DNA from: Panacagrimonas sp046594215
GTDB lineage: Bacteria > Pseudomonadota > Gammaproteobacteria > Nevskiales > Nevskiaceae
Length of the DNA stretch: 64,000 nucleotides
Assembly (NCBI GenBank): GCA_046594215.1
Contig: JBKJPX010000022.1
Location: 3,725-67,724 of the forward strand
Direction of reading: 5' to 3'
In this document: in pieces, positions 8,478 to 16,879 of the stretch
How the letters are laid out: each line of letters starts with the position of its first letter
Numbering within the stretch: the first letter of the stretch is position 1
Made by a program: the position numbers and the translations under genes
The notes under the pieces: generated by a model
Told to the model about the DNA's origin: nothing
What the model saw: only the letters and a program-made list of their open reading frames with translations
Databases searched by the model: none

Positions 8478-9659
8478 ATGAAAGCCTCGATCCGAACGCT
8501 CCTGCTGGCCCTGCCCGTGCTGCTGGCGTCCGGTTGCATCACCCAGCAGGTCAAGCGCGTCAACGAGGTGCAGGCCAAGCAGGCCACCGAAGAACTGCCG
8601 CTCGAGCAGCTGCTCGACGTGACGATCGTGGCCTTCGATCCCGGCGCCATCCCGGAGACGGCGAAGGAGCAGCAGCAGAAAGGCATCCTTCCCGAGGTGC
8701 GCAAGGCCGAGGCGAACTTCCTGCCGCAGGTCCTGCGCCAGGCGCTCGATGGAACCGGCTTCTGGGGAACGGTTCGCGTGCTGCCCGAGGCGCCGCCGTC
8801 GGCGATGCTCGTGGTGACCGGCAAGATCCTGCATTCGGACGGCGAAACGCTGAAGCTGCACATCGGGGCGAAGGATGCGACGGGGCGCCCCTGGATCGAT
8901 CGCGACTACGAGGAGACTGCGGCGGCTCTCTCGTACACGGAGAAAACGAACACCGCCGACCCCTTCCAGGATCTCTACAGCCGGATCGCCAACGATCTGC
9001 TCAAGCAGCGCAAGGGACTCGACGTCGCCTCCATGCAGGAGATCCGTCGCGTCGCCGACCTGAAGTTCGCGGTCGATCTCGCGCCTGCGCGCTTCGACGG
9101 CTATCTCAAGACCGACAAGTCCGGTCGCACCAAGGTGCAGCGCCTGCCGCCGGAGAACGATCCGATCGTCAAGCGCATCGCGCTGGTACGCGCGCGCGAC
9201 GACGCGCTCGTCGACACGCTGGACAGCCACTACGCGGTGTTCCGCCAGACCATGCAGCCGGCCTACCAGGACTGGCGCCGCGCGAACTACAACGAGGTGA
9301 TCGCACAACATGAACTCGAAAGCGCAGCGATGTGGCGCAAGGTCGCGGGCGCAGCAGCGGTGATCGGCGGCATCGTGGCGATTGCCACCTCGGACAGCGG
9401 CGTGGGACAGGTCGGTGGGCAGGTAGGCGTGATCGGCGGCATCGGTGTCTTCTCCAGCGGCCTGCAGAAGGGTCAGGAGGCCAAGGTCCACGCGGAGTCG
9501 GTCAAGGAGCTCAACAACTCGATCAGCGCCGACGTCGCGCCGCGCGTAGTCGACCTGGAAGGAAAGACCGTCACCCTCACCGGCTCGGCCCAGGAACAGT
9601 ACGACCAATGGCGCAAGCTGCTGCACGAGCGCTATGCCGCCGAAACCGGGACGCCCTGA
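8478..9659 (+). CDS. Lipoprotein B with glycine-rich hydrophobic segment
   Basis: 393 residues. Lipobox LLASGC (Cys20). Residues ~45-190 form an alternating alpha/beta region (LLDVTIVAFDPGAI, FWGTVRVLPE, MLVVTGKILHSDGETLKLHI) reminiscent of CsgG/YajG-type lipoprotein folds. After a helical stretch, residues ~300-345 are Gly/Val/Ile-rich (AAAVIGGIVAIATSDSGVGQ), like a glycine-zipper hairpin able to insert in a membrane. No named family recognised. Upstream ATG choices are outside the signal peptide. The 125-base gap after this gene is the longest within the cluster. Confidence 0.65.
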   Translation: MKASIRTLLLALPVLLASGCITQQVKRVNEVQAKQATEELPLEQLLDVTIVAFDPGAIPETAKEQQQKGILPEVRKAEANFLPQVLRQALDGTGFWGTVRVLPEAPPSAMLVVTGKILHSDGETLKLHIGAKDATGRPWIDRDYEETAAALSYTEKTNTADPFQDLYSRIANDLLKQRKGLDVASMQEIRRVADLKFAVDLAPARFDGYLKTDKSGRTKVQRLPPENDPIVKRIALVRARDDALVDTLDSHYAVFRQTMQPAYQDWRRANYNEVIAQHELESAAMWRKVAGAAAVIGGIVAIATSDSGVGQVGGQVGVIGGIGVFSSGLQKGQEAKVHAESVKELNNSISADVAPRVVDLEGKTVTLTGSAQEQYDQWRKLLHERYAAETGTP

Positions 9660-9784
9660 CGATCGATGTCGTCCGGCTACTCGAACGACGTGCGCGACAT
9701 GAGCGGCCCCTGCCGCCCTCACGGGTTCTCCGTCGACCGGCAGCGCTTGTCGTCACTCTTTCCTTCGAAAAACCTGCCGAGCGC

Positions 9785-11350
9785 ATGAGGCCCGATTCCG
9801 AGTCGCCACCGCCCGCCGAATTCGATCGCATCGTGGCGCGTCGGCCCGCTGGGCCGGTCACCCCGGGACTGCGCGCCGCGGCTTCATCGGACCACAACGC
9901 CGCGCGCATCTCGGCGACCTCTTTCTGGATCGCCGCGATCGCGCTCTGCGTGATCGCCGTGCTGGTCTTCGCGCTGCTGCCTCGCTTCGTCTCCGCGCCG
10001 CCGGCACGCGAGGCGCAGCCGGCAGAGGTTGTGCCAACGCTCGAGGCGCAGGGCGCAAAGCCAGCTGCAAGTCCCGCTGCGGACGCACCACCCGCGACGC
10101 CCGTATGGGACGACGCGACGCTGCTCGAAGCGCGCGCCGCGGCGCAGGCCGCCCGCGCCCAGTTCGACGACCAATTCGCCAGGCTGCAGACGCGCGGCGC
10201 GCCGTCCTGGGGTGCCGCGGCACTCGAGAAGGCGCGGTCCGATGCCGCCGCGGGCGCGACGTCGTTCACGTCGCGCGATTTCCCCACCGCGCGCACCGCC
10301 TACGAGGCTGCAGCCGCCGGCACCACCGCGCTGCTTGCGCAGATCCCGCGCCAGCTCTCCGCCGCGCTCTCGGCCGGGGGCGATGCGCTCGAGGCGGGCG
10401 ACAAGCCCGCGGCGCAGCAGCACTTCGAGCTCGCGCGAACGCTGGATCCAGACAACGCGCAGGCCCGTCGCGGACTTGAAAGGGTCGCGAGCCTCGATGC
10501 CGTACGGGCCCAACTGGATATGGCGCATCGACTCGAACAGGCCGGCGATCTCGACGGCGCCCGCACCGCCTGGAAGCAGGCGCTCGCCTTGGACAGGGAC
10601 ACGCAGAGCGCACGCGACGCGCTCGCGCGTCTGGACGCGCAGGCCGGCGACGCGACGTTCCGCCGCGCGCTCAGCGATGCGCTCGACGCGATCGATCATG
10701 CGAGATACGAGGTCGCAGACAAGCAGCTCGCGCGTGCGCGTGCACTGCGAGCCTCGGACCCCGGCGTGCAGCAGGCTGCAACGCGCCTCGCCGACGCAAG
10801 GCGAGGCGTGAGGCTCGCGGAGCTGCAGCGACAGGGCGCTTCCCAGGTCGGCGCGGAGGACTGGGCCGGTGCGGTGACGACCTATCGCGCCGCGCAGGAG
10901 CTCGACGGCTCGGTCGCCTTCGCGCGCGATGGCATGGCGCAGGCCGAACCGCGTGCCGACCTGGCCAAGCGCCTTCAAGAGTGCATCGACCGGCCCGAGC
11001 GCCTCACGTCGGCGGGCGGCATGGCCGACGCGCAGCGCGCGCTGGAGCAGGCGCGCGCGATCGGCGCACCCGGCCCTCGTCTGTCCTCGCAGCTCGCATC
11101 ACTGGAGAAGCAGGTCTCCGCGGCCTCGACGCCGGTCGATGTGCAGCTGCAATCCGACGGCCAGACCGACGTGACCGTCTACAGGATCGGCCCGCTCGGT
11201 CGTTTCACCACCCACGCGCTGCAGTTGAAACCCGGGCACTACGTCGTTATCGGCAGCCGTGCGGGATACCGCGATGTGCGCCGTGAACTCGAAGTGCTGC
11301 CCGGCGCGCAGGGCCTGAGCGTCGCGATTCGCTGCGAGGAAGCGCTGTGA
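9785..11350 (+). CDS. Membrane-anchored TPR protein with C-terminal PEGA-like domain
   Basis: 521 residues. A Pro-rich cytoplasmic N-terminus (1-42) precedes one membrane helix (about 45-66), then a Pro/Ala linker and a long helical region with TPR-like repeats (about 120-440; e.g. LSAGGDALEAGDKPAAQQHF, AHRLEQAGDLDGARTAWKQA). The last ~70 residues (TTHALQLKPGHYVVIGSRAG and following) have the PEGA pattern of a PG-Y strand followed by GY. Most mass would be periplasmic. The stop codon overlaps the GTG start of the PEGA/SUMF gene, implying coupling. Confidence 0.65.
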   Translation: MRPDSESPPPAEFDRIVARRPAGPVTPGLRAAASSDHNAARISATSFWIAAIALCVIAVLVFALLPRFVSAPPAREAQPAEVVPTLEAQGAKPAASPAADAPPATPVWDDATLLEARAAAQAARAQFDDQFARLQTRGAPSWGAAALEKARSDAAAGATSFTSRDFPTARTAYEAAAAGTTALLAQIPRQLSAALSAGGDALEAGDKPAAQQHFELARTLDPDNAQARRGLERVASLDAVRAQLDMAHRLEQAGDLDGARTAWKQALALDRDTQSARDALARLDAQAGDATFRRALSDALDAIDHARYEVADKQLARARALRASDPGVQQAATRLADARRGVRLAELQRQGASQVGAEDWAGAVTTYRAAQELDGSVAFARDGMAQAEPRADLAKRLQECIDRPERLTSAGGMADAQRALEQARAIGAPGPRLSSQLASLEKQVSAASTPVDVQLQSDGQTDVTVYRIGPLGRFTTHALQLKPGHYVVIGSRAGYRDVRRELEVLPGAQGLSVAIRCEEAL

Positions 11351-13410
11351 GCGGACCGGATCGCCGGGATGACGAGTCTTTGCGCATCGCACCGGCGCCC
11401 TATCGCCCGCCTTCGGGGGTCGCGGTGGCGTCGTCAGGACGCGCGTCCTCGTCCCTGCCGATCGTGCTCGGCGTGGCCTTCCTGCTCGCCGCGATCGCGT
11501 GCGCCTTCCTGTTCTTCGCGCGCTCGGTGCAGTTCGAGGTCGTACCGTCCGGCGCGAAGCTGCACGTGGACGGCGGCGTAGGCCTCGCAATGGGTTCCGG
11601 CTACCTGCTGCTTCCCGGCAACGTGCACGTCAGGGCCCACGCCGACGGCTACGAGGACCTCGCAGCCGACGTGGTGGTGGGAAAGGAGGCGCAGCAGAAG
11701 CTGCATTTCGAGATGAAGCTCCTGCCGGGGTCGCTCACGCTGATCACCGAACCGGCCGCCGAGGTGTTCGTCGACAACAACCCGCGCGGCAGCACCCCGA
11801 TGGCGCCGCTCGAACTGGCCGCCGGCTCGCACCAACTCATGCTGCGCGCCCCGCGGTACCAGGCCTGGCAGTCGGAAGTGAAGATCGAAGGCGGCGGCGT
11901 GGCGCAGACGCTGAAGGTGCAGCTGGTCCCGGGATGGGCGCCGGTGTCCCTGAGCTCCGCTCCTGCCGGCGCCGAGATTCGCATCGACGGACAGGCGCAG
12001 GGCCGCACGTCGCAGACGCTCGAACTCGGTGCAGGTGTGCACGCGGTCGAGCTCCGGCTGGCGGGCTATGCGACGTGGCGCGACTCGATCACCGTGCACG
12101 CCAACGAGCCGCTCAAACTGGCCGAGGCGAAGCTGCAGGCCGCCGCAGGCGTGGTGCACCTGAGCAGCACGCCGAGCGGCGCATCCGTTCGCGTGGGCAA
12201 CGAGTTCCGCGGGCAGACGCCGATCGATCTCAAGCTGTCGCCGGGCGAGTCGCACCTGCTGCAGCTCTCGGCGCCCGGTCACAAGCCGGCGCAGCGCAGT
12301 GTCGAGATCACCTCCGACGAAAGCCAGAACCTGAGCCTGAGCCTGGAGCCGATCCTGGCGCCTGTGGTCTTCGACGTGCAGCCGCCCGATGCCGTCGTGA
12401 AGATCGACGGCCGTCCGCTGCCGGCCGGCACGGTGCGGCTCGAGTTGGTGGCGATCGCACACAGGATCGAGGCGGCCAAGCCTGGTTTCGTATCCTGGTC
12501 GGGCAGCGTCACACCGCGTCCAGGATTCGAGCAGCGCGTCGAGATTCGAATGAACAGCGAAGCCGAGGCCCGCGCGGCGCGCACCCCGGCGAAGATCACG
12601 AGCAAGGCAGGTCTGGCCCTCGTGCTCGTGCAGCCCGGCGCCTACGTCATGGGAACGCCCCGCGGCGAGCAGGGCCGACAGGTCAACGAGCCGCTGCGGC
12701 CCGTGAAGCTGACGCGCGCTTTTTATCTGGGCGCGACCGAGGTCACGAACGCGCAGTTCCGCAAGTTCACTTCTCACGCCTCCGGGATCATCAAGCAGCA
12801 GACGCTCGACAACGAAAGCCAGCCCGTGGTGCGTGTGAGCTGGGAAGACGCGGCGCGCTATTGCAACTGGCTGTCGCAGCAGGACGGCCTGCCGGCCGCC
12901 TATCGCGAGGAAGGCGCCTCGATGCAGCTCGTGCAGCCCGTGGCCACGGGGTACCGCCTGCCCACCGAGGCCGAGTGGGAATGGGCCGCGCGTTTCGCGG
13001 GCCGGGGCTCCGCGCAGCGCTACCCCTGGGGCAGCGGATTTCCGCCGCCGCCCAAGTCCGGCAACTTCGCCGACCCGGCCGCGGCGGCCTACGTGCCCCA
13101 GGTCCTGGCCGGTTACGAAGACGGCTACGTTGCGACGGGACCGGTCGGCAGTTTTCCGCCGAACGCGCTGGGCATCTTCGACCTGGGCGGCAACGTCGCC
13201 GAGTGGGCCCACGACGTCTACGACCCCACCCTGCCTGTCGACCCACCCGAGGCGGTCGATCCTCTGGGCGCCACGGTCGGGGCCGATCACGTGATCCGCG
13301 GATCGAGCTGGATGCATGGACGGCTCATCGAATTGCGCCTGGCGTTCCGCGAGGCCGGCCGCGAGCCGCGTGCCGACGTAGGATTCCGCGTGGCGCGTTA
13401 CGCGGAGTAG
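11347..13410 (+). CDS. Membrane protein: five PEGA domains plus SUMF (FGE-like) domain
   Basis: 687 residues, GTG start overlapping the previous stop. One membrane helix (about 37-58), then five successive PEGA-type repeats (roughly 60-130, 131-200, 200-265, 266-335, 336-405), then a SUMF/formylglycine-generating-enzyme-like domain (about 420-687) with LGATEVTNAQFRKF, GYRLPTEAEWEWAARF, LGGNVAEW and RGSSW...FR. The two cysteines that do catalysis in true FGE are absent: the MCH site reads MHG and RYRCAAR reads ELRLAFR. It therefore probably binds rather than oxidises. Expected location: inner-membrane anchor with periplasmic domains, possibly reaching across the periplasm. Confidence 0.82.
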   Translation: MSGPDRRDDESLRIAPAPYRPPSGVAVASSGRASSSLPIVLGVAFLLAAIACAFLFFARSVQFEVVPSGAKLHVDGGVGLAMGSGYLLLPGNVHVRAHADGYEDLAADVVVGKEAQQKLHFEMKLLPGSLTLITEPAAEVFVDNNPRGSTPMAPLELAAGSHQLMLRAPRYQAWQSEVKIEGGGVAQTLKVQLVPGWAPVSLSSAPAGAEIRIDGQAQGRTSQTLELGAGVHAVELRLAGYATWRDSITVHANEPLKLAEAKLQAAAGVVHLSSTPSGASVRVGNEFRGQTPIDLKLSPGESHLLQLSAPGHKPAQRSVEITSDESQNLSLSLEPILAPVVFDVQPPDAVVKIDGRPLPAGTVRLELVAIAHRIEAAKPGFVSWSGSVTPRPGFEQRVEIRMNSEAEARAARTPAKITSKAGLALVLVQPGAYVMGTPRGEQGRQVNEPLRPVKLTRAFYLGATEVTNAQFRKFTSHASGIIKQQTLDNESQPVVRVSWEDAARYCNWLSQQDGLPAAYREEGASMQLVQPVATGYRLPTEAEWEWAARFAGRGSAQRYPWGSGFPPPPKSGNFADPAAAAYVPQVLAGYEDGYVATGPVGSFPPNALGIFDLGGNVAEWAHDVYDPTLPVDPPEAVDPLGATVGADHVIRGSSWMHGRLIELRLAFREAGREPRADVGFRVARYAE

Positions 13411-13412
13411 TG

Positions 13413-13661
13413 ATGACGTCCCTGCCGAGAATCCTGTTGCTGTCGCTCGCGGCCGCTGCGGCTTTGCCGCTCTCGGCACAGGGACCGCCCGCGCCGGCCT
13501 CGGCGGAAGTGCCCGCGCCCAAGAAGAAAGCGGACTCCGCCGAGAAACCAGAAGCTGCGAAAGTAGAACCTTCGGCAAAGGCCGCGAGCGCTTCGAAGGA
13601 GTTCAAGCCTTCGGAGGAAGTGTCACCCGACCAGGCCGTGGATTTTCCCGCCGACATCTGA
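13413..13661 (+). CDS. Small secreted Lys/Glu/Ala-rich protein
   Basis: 82 residues. Signal peptide (MTSLPRILLLSLAAAAALPL) with likely cleavage after SAQG; the mature part is low-complexity Lys, Glu, Ala and Pro, ending in the distinctive tail EVSPDQAVDFPADI. The tail looks more constrained than the rest and could be a docking motif (inference). A GTG directly upstream (13410) is an alternative start. Packed 2 bases after the SUMF gene and 11 before the ExbB-like gene. Confidence 0.6.
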   Translation: MTSLPRILLLSLAAAAALPLSAQGPPAPASAEVPAPKKKADSAEKPEAAKVEPSAKAASASKEFKPSEEVSPDQAVDFPADI

Positions 13662-13672
13662 ACCCCCACACC

Positions 13673-14485
13673 ATGCGCAAGCAATTTCCCGTCGAGTTCG
13701 TCTACCAGGTGTTTGCGCTGCTGATCTCCGTAGTGCTCGTGCACGCGATCTACACGGCGCTGATCCGGCCCCAGGCACGGGCCTTCCTCGACGAGCTGGC
13801 CGTGAAGGTGCAGGCCGCTACCGGGACCGGCCACTACGTGGCGATAGAGCCCAACTTCTTCGTGATCGTGAAGGGCGCCGAGCAGGAGCTCGCGATCATC
13901 TTCGCGGTCTGGGCCTTCGCGATCATGGGCTACAAGTTTCGCAACGTGGCGCTCGAGCGCCGCATGTTCGACACCGAGATGGTCAGCGTGGCAGAGGGCG
14001 AGAGCATTCTTCCCGAGGACGCGCGATCGCATGCGCGCGCCATCGAGTCGCTGCCGGCGGATCGCCGCGATCGCCTGCTGCCGCGGCTGTACCAGACCGC
14101 GCTCAACCGCTTCCGCATCACGCGCAGCGTGCAGGACGCTTCCGAGGAAGCGCGCCGGCAGGCCGAGTCGGTGAACGACCGTCTCGACGCCGAACTCGCG
14201 ATCATCCGTTACATCTGCTGGGCCATTCCCTCGATCGGATTCGTCGGCACCGTGCGCGGCATCGGTAATTCGCTGGGTCACGCGCAGGCGGTGCTGCAGG
14301 GCGACATGACCGGCGTGACCGAGGCGCTGGGCGTGGCATTCAACTCCACCCTCGTTGCCTTGCTGCTGAGCCTGATCACGGTGTTCCTGCTCTACCAGCT
14401 GCAGCTCGTGCAGGAGCGGCTCGTGCTCGACGCGCACCAGGATTGCGAGCGCAAGCTGATCCAGAACCTGCAGGCGCCGGTGTGA
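13673..14485 (+). CDS. MotA/TolQ/ExbB-family proton-channel-like protein
   Basis: 270 residues. Four membrane helices: about 12-30, 71-88, 180-205 and 218-245, with cytoplasmic loop 90-178 rich in charged helix. The last two carry the family signature: IPSIGFVGTVRGIGNSLG (Pro186, Gly189, Gly192-Thr193) and GVAFNSTLVALLLSLI with Thr226 where ExbB/TolQ place their channel Thr. It therefore belongs to the stator-A family that conducts ions with an ExbD/TolR/MotB partner. No ExbD-like gene is adjacent; the two VWA proteins downstream carry the only candidate partner helices. Confidence 0.85.
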   Translation: MRKQFPVEFVYQVFALLISVVLVHAIYTALIRPQARAFLDELAVKVQAATGTGHYVAIEPNFFVIVKGAEQELAIIFAVWAFAIMGYKFRNVALERRMFDTEMVSVAEGESILPEDARSHARAIESLPADRRDRLLPRLYQTALNRFRITRSVQDASEEARRQAESVNDRLDAELAIIRYICWAIPSIGFVGTVRGIGNSLGHAQAVLQGDMTGVTEALGVAFNSTLVALLLSLITVFLLYQLQLVQERLVLDAHQDCERKLIQNLQAPV

Positions 14486-14513
14486 GCCCCGCTGCATTCA
14501 CGGGTCGCCGCGC

Positions 14514-15794
14514 ATGAACGTTCTCGAGATCAACGACGCCGGTCTGCTTCTGAGCGACGGCACGCAGGTGCTGGCCGACAGCCCGGGCTTCGCGGCGCTC
14601 GACGGCAAGGCCCTGCTCGTGGGACCGCTGGCGCGCGCGCGCAGCCGCCTGGACCCGCGCCGCGCCTACAACCGCTACTGGTACCAGCTCGAAGCGACGC
14701 TGCCATCGCCCGTCGCGAGCGCGCGTTCGCATGCGGACCTCGCCTTCGCACAGCTGCAGTCGCTGCGCGGCGCGGCAGCGGACCGGCCCTTGGTGCTCGC
14801 GGTGCCCGGCAGCCTGACGCGCGAACAGCTCAGCATCCTGCTGGGCCTGGTCGAGGCCAGCGGGCTCAAGGCCGAAGGACTCGTGGACGCGGCAGTGGCC
14901 GCCGCCAGCCAGGTCGAGACGGATGCCACCTGCCTCCACCTCGACGTGGAACTGCACCGCTACGTGCTGACCGTGCTCGAGGGCGGCGCCTCGATGTCCC
15001 GCGTGCGCGTGGATGAAATCTCAAAGCCCGGACTGACCGCGGTGTGGGATGCGCTGTCCAGGGTCGCCGCGCTGGCGTTCGTCCAGCAGACGCGCTTCGA
15101 CCCGCTGCACACGGCGGGCACCGAGCAGACGATGTTCGACGCCCTGCCCGGCTGGCTCGCCTCGCTGAGCAGCGCGCCGAGCGCGGTGCTCGAACTCCCA
15201 TCGGGCACGCGGATGCATCGCGCCAGCGTCTCGCGCGACGATCTTTCGAAGAGCCTGCTCGAACCCTTCGAGGACATCGCGGCTGCGATCGATCGGCTCG
15301 GGCGGCCGCGACCGGTGAGCCTGCTGCTCAGCGCGCGCGCCGCAGGCGTGCCGGGCCTGGCCGAACACATCGAGCAGGTCACCGGCATCGCCGCGCAACG
15401 CCTGGATGCGCTCGCCCCGGCCCGCGGCGCACGCGCTCAGGTCGCGCGCATCGCGGTGCCCGGTGCGGGACTCGCCTACGTGACGCGCCTGGCCGGAATT
15501 CCCCGCAGTGCCGGATCGGCGCGTGAAGCGGTCGGCCCGACGCACGTGCTGATCGGCGACTACGCGGTGGCCCTGCCTCGCGAAGATGGCGATGTACCGC
15601 TCGCGCTCGAGCACCTGCGCGCAGGGCTCCCGGGAACACTGCGACGACTCGAAGGCCGGCTGTGGCTCGATGGCCCGGCAACGGTCAGCCCCGTGGTGAA
15701 TGGCAAGACTGCGCGACTCCCGACACGCGTGGGCCTGGGCGATCGCATCGATTTCGAAGGCATCGTTCTGCGCCTGATCGAGGTCCTGGCGTGA
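14514..15794 (+). CDS. Actin/Hsp70-fold-like protein with C-terminal FHA-like segment
   Basis: 426 residues, no signal peptide or membrane helix, so cytoplasmic. The N-terminal part (MNVLEINDAGLLLSDGTQVL) and later blocks (RPLVLAVPGSLTREQLSILL, EGLVDAAVAAASQ, CLHLDVELHRYVLTVLEGGA, PVSLLLSARAAGVPGLAEHI) follow the order of strand and helix motifs in the ASKHA (actin/Hsp70/FtsA/PilM) fold, though nucleotide-binding residues are weak. Residues ~340-426 (THVLIGDYAV, VSPVVNGKTARLPTRVGLGD, RIDFEGIVLRLIEV) resemble a degenerate FHA beta-sandwich. It overlaps the first VWA gene by GTGA. Likely a cytoplasmic adaptor of the membrane complex; the fold assignment is inference. Confidence 0.5.
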   Translation: MNVLEINDAGLLLSDGTQVLADSPGFAALDGKALLVGPLARARSRLDPRRAYNRYWYQLEATLPSPVASARSHADLAFAQLQSLRGAAADRPLVLAVPGSLTREQLSILLGLVEASGLKAEGLVDAAVAAASQVETDATCLHLDVELHRYVLTVLEGGASMSRVRVDEISKPGLTAVWDALSRVAALAFVQQTRFDPLHTAGTEQTMFDALPGWLASLSSAPSAVLELPSGTRMHRASVSRDDLSKSLLEPFEDIAAAIDRLGRPRPVSLLLSARAAGVPGLAEHIEQVTGIAAQRLDALAPARGARAQVARIAVPGAGLAYVTRLAGIPRSAGSAREAVGPTHVLIGDYAVALPREDGDVPLALEHLRAGLPGTLRRLEGRLWLDGPATVSPVVNGKTARLPTRVGLGDRIDFEGIVLRLIEVLA

Positions 15795-16870
15795 AGCGTC
15801 GGCAGGAACTGCAGATCTTCAACATGTCCTTTCTGGACTGCATTTCCTGCGGCTTCGGTGCGACGGTTCTGGTTTTCATGCTGATGAAGCACTCGGCGCC
15901 GGTGCCACAGGCCATGGCGAGCATTCCGCAGGCGCAGGTCAGCGGCGACGAGGACAAGCTGCTCGACGACCGCCAGAAGCTGCTCGTTCTGCGCGCAGCG
16001 CTCGAGGATTCGCAGAAGGCGCAGGCCCTGGCGTCGAAGCAGGCCGAGCTGCTGCGCAAGAAGATCGAGGAGGCGCGCTCGTCCATGCCCCAGGACGTGC
16101 CGGGCAGCCAGGATGGGCGTGCCCGCGTACTGATCCTCGAGAACGAACTCAAGGTGCTGGAGGCCAAGGTCCAGGAACTGAAGGCCGCTGCCGTCGATAG
16201 CGGCAAGGACGCGGCGCTGCACACCGAGGGTGAAGGGCGCCGCCAATATCTCGCGGGCCTGGACGTACGCGGCGATCGCATCCTGATCCTGGTCGACACA
16301 TCGGCGAGCATGCTTGCCGAGACCATCGTCGAGGCGATCCGCCGCCGTAACATGGACACCGCGGCCAGGCTGGCGTCGACGAAATGGCGGCGTTCCGTGG
16401 CGGCGGTCGAGTGGATCGCGTCGCAGATGCCGGCCGGAAGCCAGTTCCAGGTCTATGGCTTCAACGACGCGGCCAAGGCCGCGCTGCCCGATACCGCCGG
16501 CAAGTGGCTGCCAACGCGCGGGGACCAGCTCACCGCCGCCGTGAAGGCCCTCCGGCTGACGGTCCCGTCGGGCGGCACCAGCCTGAACAACGCGTTCGGC
16601 GTGGTTTTCCAGCTCAAGCCGATGCCCGACCACGTCTACCTCGTCACCGACGGGTTCCCGACGACTGAGTTCGGTTCGTCGAGCGGCTTGGTCAGCGCCA
16701 AGGAGCGCCTGCGCCTCTTCAACTCCGCCATCGACCGCCTGCCCAAGCGCCTGCCGATCAGCACCGTGCTGATGCCCATGGACGGCGATCCGCTTGCCGC
16801 TGCGGGGTACTGGGACCTGGCGCGAAGTTCCGGCGGCGCCTACTTCGAACCCTCCACCGATTGGCCCTGA
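15791..16870 (+). CDS. VWA protein 1 with ExbD-like N-terminal helix
   Basis: 359 residues, GTG start inside the previous stop. A basic start (MKRRQELQIF) is followed by one membrane helix, NMSFLDCISCGFGATVLVFM, carrying Asp16. Residues 55-145 form a coiled coil. A von Willebrand A domain (about 160-359) has an intact metal site: D169-T-S-A-S and VTDGFPTTE. The helix has the shape of ExbD/TolR/MotB N-terminal helices (short basic tail, Asp near the inner face), so it may be the partner of the ExbB-like protein, with the VWA domain in the periplasm as a ligand- or protein-binding head (inference). Confidence 0.75.
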   Translation: MKRRQELQIFNMSFLDCISCGFGATVLVFMLMKHSAPVPQAMASIPQAQVSGDEDKLLDDRQKLLVLRAALEDSQKAQALASKQAELLRKKIEEARSSMPQDVPGSQDGRARVLILENELKVLEAKVQELKAAAVDSGKDAALHTEGEGRRQYLAGLDVRGDRILILVDTSASMLAETIVEAIRRRNMDTAARLASTKWRRSVAAVEWIASQMPAGSQFQVYGFNDAAKAALPDTAGKWLPTRGDQLTAAVKALRLTVPSGGTSLNNAFGVVFQLKPMPDHVYLVTDGFPTTEFGSSSGLVSAKERLRLFNSAIDRLPKRLPISTVLMPMDGDPLAAAGYWDLARSSGGAYFEPSTDWP

Positions 16871-16879
16871 GCGACGTGC

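Noticed and set aside
11434..13578. 714-codon minus-strand frame under the PEGA/SUMF gene
   Set aside because: Arg/His/Leu-rich composition, no start context and no motif; antisense shadow.
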